A stretch of 64,000 nt of DNA from Branchinecta lynchi (GCA_023053575.1 JAKZAP010000001.1:15454849-15518848); one strand, 5' to 3'. Counted from the stretch's first letter, positions 1 to 11,889 are shown. Notes: generated by a model from the letters alone, not told the origin. Made by a program: numbers and translations.

Positions 1-73
1 AAGCAAAGATTTTAAAGAAATAAGAAATGTTCTTCAAGAAACATTTCTAATGATAGAGACGTTGTGCAGATAG

Positions 74-243
74 TAGGCCCGGTATCCAGGAATTTATTTC
101 GGGGGGGGGGGGGGGTGCCTGCGGGTCGGACACAAAAGTACAAAAAGACACAGATCAGAGGGAAAGGCCTATAAAAATGATTATTTTTGTCTGTTTAGGG
201 GAGGGGTTCAACCCCCTAACCCCCCCCCCTGGATACGGCCTTG
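74..243 (+). mobile_element. Family C hAT-like MITE, copy C1, intact with 8-bp target duplication
   Basis: The 170-bp element begins TAGGCCCGGTATCCAGG and ends CCTGGATACGGCCTTG, which are imperfect terminal inverted repeats. It is flanked by the identical 8-mer GCAGATAG at 66-73 and 244-251. It carries a poly-G run near 103-116 and a poly-C run before the 3' end. An 8-bp duplication and CAGG-type termini are typical of hAT transposons. There is no coding capacity, so it is a non-autonomous derivative. Confidence 0.8.
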
Positions 244-338
244 GCAGATAGTGTACATAAAGTGATGAAAAGAGTGTGCGTTTGTGTTGCATGATGGCCT
301 AATTGATTTAGTGTGTAGATAAATCATTCTTATTACAG

Positions 339-475
339 GTCATTTGTCCAGTTGATCGGGGATCTCAGCGAGCTAAAGGAGAAGAGCTACAGCGATGGCA
401 TCAGCCGAAGTACTAGTCAAAGCAGCGATATCGTTACGCCTTCTAGCCCCACTGCCTTCACTCTGGAAGCGATCG
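339..475 (+). CDS. PRKG: cGMP-dependent protein kinase, exon a (end of second cyclic-nucleotide-binding domain and linker)
   Basis: This is the first visible exon of a PRKG gene whose 5' part lies upstream of the window. It follows a TTATTACAG acceptor at 330-338, starts with the last base of a split codon, and ends at donor GTAAGG (476) in phase 1. It encodes SFVQLIGDLSELKEKSY, which resembles the last helix of the CNB-B domain of PKG (an FxxLIGxLDE-type motif in fly foraging and human PRKG1). A Ser/Thr-rich linker follows (SRSTSQSSDIVTPSSPTAF). The phase-1 end joins exactly to the next exon at 11890, giving the linker into the kinase N-lobe. The serine-rich linker is a plausible regulatory or phosphorylated segment, which is inference. 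Splicing straight to 11890 is supported by phase; an extra exon in the 11.4-kb intron cannot be excluded. Confidence 0.8.
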
Positions 476-1064
476 GTAAGGTCCAAATCTTTTTAAGAAG
501 GGCCTGTAATGTTTCAATGCGGTAGCGGTCGCCATGCTGTTCGCTTTAAAAATTAGTTTAAAGGACACTTCGTACTTATGACACTAATTCATTATACTTC
601 AATAGTATGAATGAATGGATTTATTGCACGAAACCATGGGGTCATGGCAACAAAACAAAAAGAAAACACAACAAACTACAAAAATCGCTCTCTATGGGAC
701 AGACCAACTCGGAGGAAGCTAGCCACCTATATTTGTACTTCCAATCTTTTCTAAATGTCCATCCGTTCTTATTAGCAAGATTCTTCACTTAAAAAGTGTA
801 TCCTATCTTCTGTATTGGTATTACGTTGATTTGTTACGATTCCCACGTTTTATTCTTTTAATGACGTATCAGGCCCGCGATCCTCGTTTCCAAAAATCTT
901 ATTGGTCAGCAGACCGGTTATGATATGATATTTTATTATTTATTAATAGAAAAAGACGTTAAGCCGAAGCTTCTCTCTCTACGTTGCTTAAAGCCTGAGC
1001 GCCATCGCATACAGAACAAATAGAAAACAAACAAACAACTCATGTAGTAAATCCTAGATCCTAT

Positions 1065-1301
1065 CTACAAAAACTCTTCTCTACGCTTCCAACCTATCCG
1101 CAAAAACCTTCTAAGCTGTCCAACCGCGAAGAAACTTTTCTCCTTAAACTTTTCCACCAACCAACCGAAAATTTGCGCCCCAAATATTTCAACTCTCAAA
1201 TCATTCAGCTCCACACATTCGCACATAAAATGAAAAAAAAAAAAGTCATGCACAAAACCACACAGTGGGCAGAAGTAAGGACCACAATTATCTCGGAACA
1301 T
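1065..1301 (-). pseudogene. Relic of a non-LTR retrotransposon ORF2 C-terminus (zinc-finger region)
   Basis: The minus-strand reading frame has CPLCGFVHD, then an HF pair, CEC and NDLR spaced as in the C-terminal cysteine/histidine segment after the reverse transcriptase of many LINEs (CPLC...HFLFECP...LR pattern). It then runs into a basic, hydrophobic tail. No RT core is found beside it, so it looks like a fragment. The assignment is based on one motif only. It lies in PRKG intron 1. Confidence 0.45.
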
Positions 1302-1441
1302 CTAGCGGAAACACTGTGTAGTGCGAGGTGTTCTTACAGGAAATGTTTCAATAGATCGAGATAGATTTTGTTTATTAGTTACATAGTGGTTTGTTATGAT
1401 TGTGTTTATGATGCCGATGTTTAGTTGCTGTCGATCTATTT

Positions 1442-1492
1442 TTTAAACTCGTCTTTTTGGCGGAATAAAAGCTTATTATTATTATTATTATA
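1442..1492 (+). repeat. Probable non-LTR retrotransposon 3' tail with (ATT)n
   Basis: An AATAAAA-type signal is followed immediately by (TTA/ATT)n, the usual look of a LINE or SINE 3' end. No matching body was recognised upstream. Confidence 0.4.
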
Positions 1493-2891
1493 CTATTTCT
1501 TTCTCAGTTTTCTACGTAAATTTCTTCCTATATAATCATTACCTAGCATCAGAAAACAAAAGGCCTCTGATGAACCAACCATGTTTTCAACATCACGATT
1601 TCGTTCGCCTCAAAACGTGAGCCGTACGAGTCGATCGTGGTATAAATTGAGCACCATTAGGAGACACGGCTTGCACTATACGAAATTAAAAGCTGCCCGA
1701 AAAAAGAATCGAGCAACGAGTAGAACAGTTTACAGGTATTGTGGTTCTTTGAAACCTGTATCAAAGACCTGACCTTTTTATCGTAATCCCCTGTGCATCC
1801 TAAAAACCCACCCTTTGTCGTGGCCCAGTTCCTATCGTAAATAGCAACGCAATTCAAGCAGGAAAGGTCATAAAAATGAAAAGTAAAGATGAAGCGTTAC
1901 GAAATGAGATCGAAAATTAATAGAATGGCCTTACTAGGTATTCTCTGATGATTCATTATGCTAATGAAAAGAGTTTAAGGATTATGACCTCGCGGAGTTA
2001 CGGATAGAGTGACGGGTGGTGAACAAAGGGGTTAGAGACTCTGCAATTGTGAAGGAGTGAGAGTTTGTGCAGTTTATTGTCGTTGCATTATGAAACCTTG
2101 TGAAGAAAACGCCTGCACTTGTCCCAAAATACAGAGTAAATTTGGTTTCGACTAAAAATGCAGATTTTGAGGCCTTATATGTGGCTTGACAGTAAAAAAA
2201 ATTTTTTTTTTAATCAAACGCATGTTCAAGCCAATTTTCAGTAGCTGCGCGCTTTCTGAGCTTGCATGCATTGGGTACAGAGACCGGATACCTGTTTATG
2301 GTAAACGCTTTTTGAATGTCAGCTGAAAAAGGATTATTGGGAGTCAATCATTGCGTAACTGTTTAATTGCCCCTGAGACATCTTGTCCGGAAGGAGGCAT
2401 TCAGGCACACGAGGTCACATCAGTTCATTGTTATAGTTCGATACGGTTAATGTAGTTCAGTTTCGGTCTTGAGTGCAAAACATGAAATATGGAATTGATT
2501 CTTCGAAAGTTGGAAAAAAGTGGAATAGTGCGGTTTTTCAAAACGTTCTCTGAGAGAGAAGGACGAAGGAAAAAACGAAAAATAGCGGAAAGAAAAGCTG
2601 AAATTCGTGTGAGACAAAAATTGCAAGGAATAGGTCAGTTTTGTATTATTTAGAGCAATTCTACCGAGTTAAGTTAGGAATCCCTAGTTGCCTAGGTCTG
2701 CAGTTGCTCACTATTTCTTAGTTGTTGCCAGTCGAGGTAAGTTTTCCGAATTATCCTTTAGTTAAAGTTCCCGTTTCGCCAAGAGATTGGATTGTAGCTT
2801 GTTCTTTTCTCTCCATCTAACAAACCAGTAAAAATAAAAATAAAAAATCCCTAGCAAATCAACAGTGGAATCACACTTTCTACCGTTTTTT
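1493..2891. other. PRKG intron 1, unique-looking sequence
   Basis: No conserved coding sequence, RNA gene or repeat shared with the rest of the window was recognised here. The short open frames at 1581-1857 overlap on both strands and resemble nothing known. Confidence 0.5.
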
Positions 2892-3890
2892 TGGATCCCA
2901 GAACGTAAGAGACGGGGGACTTATGACGTAAAGTTTGTCCGTCCGTCTGGGTCTGTCTGTTAGCACGATAACTCTCGAAGGGGTTGAGATATTTTGTTTG
3001 GTCTGTTTTTCGCCTGTGTTAGGGTAAATCAATCAATCAATCAAGTTTAATCCGAATAGCTAAAAGCTAGAAAAGGAATGTAATGTAAATGTACAGGTCA
3101 AGTTCGTGGACGGGCTTTGTAGCTATATATAGGGGGGGGGGGGAGGGGATGAGTTCGCTAGGAGTCCGGCCAAAACCGGAACAAAAGTTTTCTCTGAATA
3201 TGACTAGAGGCTCAAGATAGGGGTATATAGTTATGCTGATTCCGTTTTCTAACTTTTTTTTGTCGTTGGATTATTTCGCCCTGAATCCGGTCAGCACCGG
3301 AAAATTGGTGAAACTAGAAGTTGCACGGTATCTGGAGGTGATTAGATATTCGATATAGGGGTTAAGAGCTTTGTTTCTTGCTGTTTCTTGATAGTTCGTA
3401 CGGAATTCGGCCAAAACTGGAAATTTGGTTGAGGGGAAACAAGGTCGATAATACATTCGATATAGGTGTAAAAATACATACATCCATATCTGAAGTTTTT
3501 TTCCTCGTCGAACAAGTAGTTCGTCGTCCGGAAGCCTTGAATTGGTTAAGTCAAAGTTTTCTTCGAAGTCGGCTTCATTGTCAAAGTAGGGGTTTGGAAA
3601 ACAGCGGGTTCAGTATAAATTGTATATATATGGCGCTGTAGAATGTAGCGAACATGCGGACCAGAAAATTCTTTGAGTTATTCTAGCATTGTTTTGGTCG
3701 TACTCGTCCCCGGACAGGAAAGACAGAAAGGAATTACCTAATGGATCTGGTTAAGCTGTTGACCAGGGATGCTAGAGATGCTTAGGGAATCTGAATTACG
3801 GAAGACTAGAAATCTACAAGATCCGATAGTGTGGACGAAGCAATCGATAAATATTCGCGTTTGGGATCCCATCGAAACCTTTGGTCTTGT
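2892..3890 (+). mobile_element. Family A Helentron-like non-autonomous element, copy A1 (diverged)
   Basis: It begins with a diverged TTGGATCCCAGAACGTAAG and a short (GTCY)n run with the block AGCACGATAACTCTCGAAGG. It ends GGGATCCCATCGAAACCTTTGGTCTTGT at 3863-3890. The core holds degenerate copies of the family unit (CCGGAATCCGGC / AACCGGAAA). It contains a reverse (ATTG)n-type LINE tail at 3028-3080. This is the most diverged full-length copy in the window. Confidence 0.75.
3028..3080 (-). repeat. Non-LTR 3' tail with (ATTG)n, inserted in A1
   Basis: The reverse complement reads CTAGCTTTTAGCTATTCGG, then ATTAAACTTGATTGATTG. The same sequence occurs at 27848-27900, with a diverged copy at 47261-47300. 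The tetranucleotide tail at one end fits target-primed integration of a LINE or SINE. Confidence 0.55.
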
Positions 3891-3921
3891 TATTTGGTTC
3901 GCATGCGAAAGTTTTTGTTTT

Positions 3922-3990
3922 GTCTCAACAAATAATAATAATAGATTTATTGCCCATCATAGCGCACAAAAAGACGTGTACAAAAAGACG
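3922..3990 (-). repeat. Non-LTR 3' tail with (ATT)n between A1 and A2
   Basis: Read on the minus strand it gives GCGCTATGATGGGCAATAAA then TCTATTATTATTATT. It matches the + strand tail at 35466-35517 (CATCATGATGGGAAATAAAT then CTATTATTATT). It is therefore the 3' end of a dispersed family. Confidence 0.55.
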
Positions 3991-4073
3991 GAATTAAATA
4001 TCGAAGAAGAAAAACAATAAAAAGAGAAAAAATTAACAACTGGCAACTGCAATAATGGAGAGAAACGTAAAGA

Positions 4074-5273
4074 ACAAGACCAAAGGTGTCGATGGGATCC
4101 CAAAAATCTAAGATTTGATCCAGACAATTCGGTCTTGTCTTCACCAGGCTAATCATCAGAGAAAACCGAGTTCAGACTACCTATCGATACCTCTATAAGC
4201 CATATCTATTTTGACGATATTGACCGAAACTTCCTGCTTTACTACTTCCAAATTTGCGGTTTCGCCCGAATTCCGAGCGAACTACTTAGTCCAGCAAAAA
4301 AAGAAAAATTCAGAAACGAAGCCGGCGTATCTCCTTATCCCTATAAAGAAATTTTAATCAACTTTAAATAAAATTTTGACTTAAAAAAAATGCGGGTACG
4401 ACCGGATTCTGGACTAATTATCTGGGTAAAAAATGATCATTATATACAGACTCAGCGTCTCTTCTTACCCCTAAATATATCATCTAATCAACTTCAGATA
4501 AAGCTTTTACTTTTAACATATTTTCCAGTTTTGACCGGATTACAGGCGAACTAGTTGTTCGGCGAGAAAATGGTTTTCACCATCGGGTTCAGCATGTCTT
4601 CTTACTCATAAATCAAACATTTAATCAACTTCAAATGAAACTGTTACTTTTAACGAACTTTCCGGTTTTGGCCGGATTCAGGACAAACTGCTTGTCCGGC
4701 GACAAAATGGTTTCCACCATCATGCTCAGCATGTCTTCCTACCCCTAAATTAAATATTTAATCAACTTCAAATGAAACTTTTACTTTTAACCAACTTTCC
4801 GGTTTTTGCCGGATTCGGGACGAACTACTCGTCCAGCGAGAAAATGGTTTTCACCATCGTACTCAGCACGTCTTCTTACCCCTAAATCAAACATATAATC
4901 AACTTCAATGAAACTTTTACTTTTAACAAACTTTCCGGTTTTTGCCGGATTCCGGACGAACTACTTATCCGGCGAGAAAATGATGTTCACCATCGTGCTC
5001 AGTATGTCTTCTTACCCCATAATCGACTATCACATTAGCTGTTTAAAAATATTTTGTTTGTCCCTTAAATTGAACCCCCTCCCCCACACCCAAATATAGG
5101 GCTACAGAGCCCATCTACGAACTCGACCTTACCCTTGACCCAAAAAATCCTCATACCAAGTTTCATCAAAATATCTCATTCCCTTCGAGAGTTATCGTGC
5201 TTACAGACGGACGGACGGACGGACAACTTTTGCGATGTCATAGGTATCCCTCCACTTACGTTTTGGGATCCCA
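4074..5273 (-). mobile_element. Family A element, copy A2 (left arm of a large inverted pair)
   Basis: The minus-strand copy starts at GGGATCCC near 5266-5273. It continues through (GTCC)n at about 5208-5222 and AGCACGATAACTCTCGAAGG, then about six diverged tandem units, each with a GCCGGATTCCGG-type palindrome and ACATGCTGAGCACGATGGTG. It ends with ACAAGACCAAAGGTGTCGAT at 4074. It shares private variants with A3, such as TATATAATGATCA and AGAGACGCTGAGTCTG, that other copies lack. Confidence 0.85.
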
Positions 5274-5787
5274 AAAAAATGAGTAAAGCATCTGCAGAGC
5301 TACATTAAGCATACGCTTGAAGCGCTCTCGACTTTCCCAAATAACAGATATAGGTCATGCTACTGTATACTTTGATGACAGACTATTACTACTTGTCCAA
5401 GGTGGAACCCTCAGCAGATACTTTACATATTTGTAGAAAGATTAGGAATGTCGTTCATATCCGAGCAAGAAAACAGCTTCCAGAAGGGTCAAAGCAATAA
5501 CCTGTGGAACTACGAAGAAATTATAAATTTTAGCAAGAATAATTCTACTAAATTTCAGCTTCATCGAGACAAGGGTTCTGTATTCTTTACGAGCTTTATC
5601 ACGAAAAATGTTTTCAGAAGCGAACGGGTGGTATGGAGGCTGGTTCCAGTGATAGACCCAAGTAAGTAAGAGACTCCTTGGGTTGCAGGGGCTGGCCACC
5701 AATATTCACTTCTTCCACATCAAAAGAATGGCGATTAAGATCATAAACTTCAGTTTTAGACTGGTTAAAGGAAATACCCACTTTATT
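5274..5787. other. Spacer between inverted elements A2 and A3
   Basis: This 514-bp stretch is not part of family A. Short open frames on both strands (5442-5702 minus, 5448-5669 plus) overlap each other and match nothing I recognise. No repeat shared elsewhere in the window was seen. Confidence 0.5.
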
Positions 5788-6928
5788 GGGATCCCAAAAC
5801 GTAAGTGGAGGGATACCAATGACATCGCAAAATTATCCGTCCGTCCGTCCGTCTGTAAGCACGATAACTCTCGAAAGGAATGAGATATTTTGATGAAACT
5901 TGGCATGAGGATTGTTTGGCAGTTTAAGGGACAAACAAAATACTTTTAAACAGCTAATGTGATAGTCGATTATGGGGCAAGAAGACATGCTGAGCACGAT
6001 GGTGACAATCATTTTCTCGCCGGACAAGTAGTTCTTCCGGAATCTGGCAAAAACCGGAAAGTTTGGTAAAAGTAAAAGTTTCATTTGAAGTTGATTATAT
6101 GTTTGATATAGGGGTAAGAAGACATGCTGATCACGATGGTGAAAACCATTTTCTCGCTGGACGAGTAGTTCGTCCGGAATCCGGCTAAAACCGGAAAGTT
6201 GGTTAAAAGTAAAAGTTTCATTTGAAGTTGATTAAATGTTTGATTGAGGGGTAAGAAGACATGCTGAGCATGATGGTGGAAACCATTTTGTCGCCGGACA
6301 AGCAGTTCGTCCGGAATCCGGCCCAAACCGGAAAGTTGGTTAAAAGTAACAGTTTCATTTGAAGTTGATTAAATGTTTGATTTATGGGTAAGAAGACATG
6401 CTGAACCCGATGGTGATAACCATTTTCTCGCCGGACAACTAGTTCGCCTGTAATCCGGCCAAAACCGGAAAATATGTTAAAAGTAAAAGCTTTATCTGAA
6501 GTTGATTAGATGATATATTTAGGGGTAAGAAGAGACGCTGAGTCTGTATATAATGATCATTTTTTACCCGGACACATAATTAGTCCGGAATCCGGTTGTA
6601 CCCGCATTTTTTTAAGTCAAAATTTTATTTAAAGTTGATTAGATTTCCTTATAGGGATTAGGAGATACGCCGTCTTCGTTTCTGAATTTTTCTTTTTTTG
6701 CTGGACTAGTAGTTCGCTCGGAATTCGGGCGAAACCGCAAATTTGGCAGTAGTAAAGCAGGAAGTTTCGGTCAATATCGTCAAAATAGACATGGCTTATA
6801 GAGGTATAGATAGGTAGATAGAATATCTGAACTCGGTTTTCTCTGATGATTAGCCTGGCGAAGACAAGACCGAATTGTCTGGATCAAATCTTAGATTTTT
6901 GGGATCCCATCGACACCTTTGGTCTTGT
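5788..6928 (+). mobile_element. Family A element, copy A3 (right arm of a large inverted pair)
   Basis: It starts GGGATCCCAAAACGTAAGTG and has (GTCC)n at 5838-5854 and the block TGATGAAACTTGG at 5892-5904. The tandem core repeats TAAGAAGACATGCTGA and CCGGAATCCGGC-AAAACCGGAAA units. It ends CCTTTGGTCTTGT at 6916-6928. It is close to the reverse complement of A2 along nearly the whole length. Confidence 0.88.
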
Positions 6929-7376
6929 TGTATTACACATCGAGTATCCGAAAATTTGACTCGACTTAAATCACTCTACGACTAATATTTAAAACGTCTT
7001 CACAATTCATCAGTGACACATCCAGACCTAGGAAAATACAAGTCATAAAAAAGCGGTAGATCCGCCCTTTATATATGTCTAGTTGGGAAAGGTCCCACGT
7101 TCGGCACTTTCAGTTAAAGGAGATATATCATAAGCATTCTAGCACTTGCAACGTTTAGAACCCCCCACACAAGACCCAAGATGAAGCCACGACTCGATTC
7201 GACCGCTGGGTCATCTAGCGGCGCGGGTAGGAAGCGCCCGACATGGGAAGGCTGGGATCATAGTGACTGTGGATACAACAAAATGTTTCTGTTGTAGCAG
7301 ACATATGGAAAATGTGTGAAATTAAACTATTTATTTACATTATCGATTTCTTTAAGTATCTTGTTTTTCTGTTTTT

Positions 7377-8174
7377 GGAATCTCAAAACGTAAGTGGAGG
7401 GATACCTATGACATCGCAAAAGTTGGCCTTCTCTCTGTCTGTCTGTGAGCACGATAACTCTTGAAGGGAATGAGATATTTGGATGAAATTTGGTGTGATG
7501 ATTTTTTGCGTCAAAGGAAAGGTCGAGTTCGTAGATGGGCTATGTAGCCCTGCATTTAGGGGTTAAGGGGGTTCAAATAAAGGGGCAAACCAAATATTTT
7601 AAACAGCTAATGAGATTAGTCGATTAAGGGGTAAGAAGACATGCCGAACACGAATATGTAAACCATTTTCTCGCCGGACAACTAGTGCGTCCGGAATTCG
7701 GCCAATACCGGAAACTTTGTTAACAGTAAAAGTTTTATTTGAAACTGATTATATGTTCGATTTAAGGGTAAGAAGAGATGCTGAATCCGTGTATCACAGT
7801 CATTTTTTATCCGGACATGTAGTTCGCCCGGAATCCGGCTGGAACCGGAAAATTTGTTACGAGTCAAATTTTTATTTGAAGTTGATTAGATGTTTCAGTT
7901 TTCTTTTTTCGCCGGACAAGTAGTTCCGGAATTCGGCCGAAACCGGTAAATTGGCAGAAGTAAGATTTTCGTCAAAACAGATATGACTTATAGGGGTAAA
8001 CACACATGCTGAATCCATATCTGAACTTAATTTTCTCAGATGATTAGCTGTTTGGCCTAAATCTGTTTCTGAATTTTAATAGTAAAAATGTTCAAGGAGT
8101 TTGGCGAAAACTGGATCTGGCGAAGACAAGACCCAGTTTAATTTTTGGGATCCCATCGAAACCTTTGGTCTTGT
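7377..8174 (+). mobile_element. Family A element, copy A4 (short core)
   Basis: It starts with a mutated GGAATCTCAAAACGTAAGTG, followed by a degenerate GTCTGTCTGTGAGC microsatellite and ACGATAACTCTTGAAGGG. It has only a few core units and ends GGGATCCCATCGAAACC, TTTGGTCTTGT. The shorter core compared with A3, A5 and A7 suggests loss of tandem units. Confidence 0.85.
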
Positions 8175-8625
8175 TTCTTCCGACATATCTAAACGTCAAT
8201 ATGGTGATATACTTAGTTGTTTTAATCCTCTTACACGCCACTCGATCGTCTCGAAGGTTTTAGTATAACTCTTGACCACCGCCGGGAGATCAATGAATAA
8301 TTAAGCAATGGCGGAGGGAATTGTGTTCAAGTATTTGTGGATAACGTTGGCTACCCTGGGGATTTTGAGGGAAATAAAGGTATTAGTGTGTTCGTAAAAA
8401 TCCGACCTATCAAAAAATGATGGTGTCTCCCACCTTCTCTGCCGACATGAATCAGTGACTTTAAGGAACCCAAGTCTCGTTTTGCGTTGTAATCGCTTTT
8501 CCTACCGCAATAAAAAGCGAAAGGGCGCCTCTCGGCGTGGGTTTTTATTGTTGTTTGGTTTTGTTTTTTTATTTTTATTTTCTTGCTCGTTTTTCATCTT
8601 ACGAATAATGTTAAAAGAAGTTTTT

Positions 8626-10225
8626 ATGGCACTTGAGCATACTCAAGTGCCATATAGCGATCGTAATTTCTGTCGGTCTGTCGTTTTGTCGATCTTTCGT
8701 TCTGTCGGTCTGTCCAGGTTTTGCTAGTTTGGGCACTTCCACACAAGCTAGAACGATGAAACTTCGCAGGCATATCAGGGACCCGACCAGATGAACTCAC
8801 AAATAATTACTTTCCCAATGCTACTTTCCCCGGATCCGGGAGTCCGGAAACTATAAAGCTAAAGGGGAGCAAAACGTTGGAAAAAGAGCGTTGACCACAT
8901 ACGGGATCGAACCACAGACCTCTGCTACGCGAGTCAGGTGTTCTATCGCTGGGCCACGACTCGATGTAATAAAAAGCGAATGCCGGACTTGGTACGGTTG
9001 GTTAAACTAAACAAATCTCATGAAACACTTCCCCATAAGCTAGGACAATGAAACTTGGCAGGAATATCAGGGAACTGACCAAAGTAACTTGGAAATAATC
9101 ACTTTCCAGATCCGATCATAGTCACTGTGGAGGTAGTGGAGGGATGGGAAATCCAGAAACTATTAACATGCATAACTGTTGAAATGGTAATCGGACATGC
9201 GTGAACTTGGCATGTATCAAGGACAAGTGTTCAGTTTCAAATCCGGACCGGATTCGATACCTGTGGGGGGCGGGGGGCTGGATGGGGGCACCTGAAATTT
9301 CCTGAAACGCTTCCACATAAGCTAGGACAACAAAACATGGAAGGCATATGAGGGAACCGACCTGGTTAACTTGGAAACAATCACTTTCCCCATCCAGCTA
9401 TCGCGGGGGGAGTGGAGGGATGGAGAATCCGGAAACTAGAATCATCCGTACCTTTGGAACGGGTGATCGGACATGCATGAGACTTGACAAGTATGAAGAA
9501 CAAGTATCTCAGATTTTCAATTTCAAACCTGTCCCGAACCCGATAACTGGGGGTGGGGGTAGAGGGGGGCCGGAAAATCTTTTGAAACGCTTACTTGAAG
9601 GGAAGAACGACCATTAATCCTAGATACTTTATTGACAAAATAGGACCGGATCGTGTCGCAGTGGAGGGTGTCGGAGGGGGTTTCTTGGACTTCCGCGGTG
9701 CTCATCAGTTAGGAAATCTCGTGAAACGCTTAGAGTCAAGAGATTGGGATGGGATGGGAAGAACAAGCATAAGCCGTAGAGACAATACTGACATAACAGG
9801 ACCGGATCTTGTCACAGTTGGGAAGTTTGAGAGGGTTTTCCACAATTCTCGTCATTACGAGCTGGGGTACTTCCAAATGTGCTATGTCCATGAACTTTGC
9901 AGGCATGTTAGGAATTCTGTCAGATTGGCTTAAAATAGTCCCTCCAACAAGTCTATTTTCCAGCTTGAGCCTGAAGAGGACCCTTGCCAAGAAGGGCCGA
10001 AATACAGCTCGAATAAAATGTAGCTGGCTTATCGGTTTTCCACCGCCGAATATAATAGTCCCTCCCCCGGTCCGGTCATCGTTGTGGGAGAAACAGTTGT
10101 CAGTGAGTGGAGTAACTATTTCAGATTTAGTAGATCAAGTCGATTTTCTGATGAACTGAATATCGGAAGAGAGATGCGCCCTTGACAACTGCAAACCGTA
10201 TCTGTTATGAGCTTTCAGCTCTTGT
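8626..10225 (+). mobile_element. Family B Helentron-like element, copy B1
   Basis: The 5' end is a hairpin, ATGGCACTTGAGCATACTCA then AGTGCCAT, followed by a diverged (GTCY)n run (8668-8715). Next come GGGCACTTCCACACAAGCTA and GATGAAACTTCGCAGGCATA. The core is several diverged units with GATGAAACTTGGCA, GGACCGGAT and G-rich runs. The 3' end is hairpin GAGCTTTCAGCTC followed by TTGT at 10209-10225. Open frames inside (9348-9617, 9809-10159) are products of the repeat and not genes. It lies in PRKG intron 1. Confidence 0.82.
8890..8962 (-). repeat. tRNA-like sequence within B1 (SINE head or tRNA pseudogene)
   Basis: The minus strand shows a box-A-like TGGCCCAGCGATAG, an anticodon-arm-like CCTGACTCGCG and GCAGAGG, and a box-B-like GGTTCGATCCC at tRNA spacing. 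The acceptor stem does not pair well, so it is not a functional tRNA. A tRNA-derived SINE head is the likeliest reading. No second copy was seen in the window. Confidence 0.45.
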
Positions 10226-11889
10226 TTTTTTATAAGAAATGTTAAATGGATTAGTATAGACGTTATAAGAAATGTTGAAAGGATTAGTATAGACTTAAAG
10301 TTTTAAAGTAAAAATTTAAGAGTATGTGCCACACTTTCGCAGCCCCTGTGTCGTTGAGATGAGGAGGAGGGAAGAATAAATCCGACCAACAACAGAAACA
10401 CGCTCAACTTTAAATGGAAAGAATGCATATACAAGACATACAAGCCAGATACAAGACATGTGATCCTCATTGAACAACATATATATCATCTGAATATAGC
10501 CATGCTTTCACCTCCGCGGGAGTTGAATGGTACCACTTTAATTCAGCGTAATTGGATCACTACACGACACTGTACATTGCTACTAAACAATAACAGTAAA
10601 TAATTGGCATAAAAAGCATTCTATATTGATATTTACGAGGCGTGTATAAATAATGACTCTGGCTAATCGGACTTATTTAGTTCGAAATGTGGATCATAAC
10701 TTCAACTACGTTACCTCCCTTGAAAGCTGACACAACATTTCAAGTCGAAAGTGACACATGGTTAGTTGTTAAATGCCCGGATGAAGCCACGTGTGTCGAG
10801 GATGTGCTGTCCGCAAAGGTTCACATCCCCCGTAACGGCCGCGTCACATTCAGTCACATCAGTACGTCATTTGGTTCGTTAATATAATTATTACCACTCT
10901 TATGTTTCATCCTGGTCATACCTTGAACGAAGAAATTCAAGATATTTTACCACCATCATCACTCATAGGTAAACAAAACTAGCTAAAGTCAGTGACTACC
11001 GTCTGTGATTGGTCCAAAGTTACGTTCAAAATGGCGGAGGGGGATTTTTCCATCTCGTCTGACGTTTTCAGCGTCTTTTCTTTAATTTCCACCTTAAGAC
11101 GGTCTTATTACCGGCGTTATTATCAGGTGTGGCCATAGCGGGGCCCGGCCATAACATGAGTGTCAGCATCTTCTTCATATTTTATTATTTACGGTAGCTG
11201 ATGAGCATCTTCGACAAAGGGTAGATGGTGCTCTGTGTGCTCCGCTTTAGACAAGATATGTGAATGAATGAATTAACGACTCAGTACGCACTGACCTAGA
11301 ATAAGGGCAGCTAGAAGAGTCGGTAATGCGATTCTGGCGGTCTGGACAGCTCCGCTGGCTTACTCGCCATGCTCTTGCGACTGCGGCTACAGCTCGCTTC
11401 ACTTTCTGAAGCTGTTCTGGCGCCCCGTCGCTTTTGGAAAGTGAATCCACACCACACGTGGAAAGTGTGTTCTGCAGGCCAGCGAGTAGTTGTATTGGCG
11501 CAAAGACTTTCTGTGCGTTCTTGCGGTCGGCGGATTCTCGCTTTGCATTTTAACTACACCAGGACACGCACGGAGGTATTTGAAACTAGGAATGTATGTA
11601 ACAGAGATGCTTTTTCCCGAGTATACTGTGCGAATCGAAAGATGTTGACACCTTGGTTGGATCCGAACAATGGTTCACCGAAAATGCATATAGATGTAAT
11701 ATCTTTTTGCGATGACATCCTCAGGATTTTGTTAATGATGGACCTTTGTCCGTTTTTTCGTCATATTGAAACTGTCGTTTGGGAACCATGCCACCAAGTA
11801 AGCTGTCAAGTAATATGGAGAAATATAATTCTATGGGACATAAAAGGTAAGCTTGGCTTACGAATATTAAAACTAATTATTTTTTTTAG
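10226..11889. other. End of PRKG intron 1, no recognised feature
   Basis: AT-rich intronic sequence. The 66-residue frame at 10687-10887 has no family resemblance. The 232-residue frame at 11369-12067 is a wrong-frame shadow running into the kinase exon. A short (GAAT)n at 11262-11274 may be a reverse LINE tail. Confidence 0.5.

Noticed and set aside
4074..5273. Regularly spaced repeats that could suggest a CRISPR array
   Set aside because: Units are about 125 bp, diverged along their whole length, and part of a dispersed eukaryotic element with defined ends.
10687..10887. 66-codon frame considered as an extra PRKG exon in intron 1
   Set aside because: It has no similarity to the PKG linker or CNB domains, and exons a and b already join in phase.
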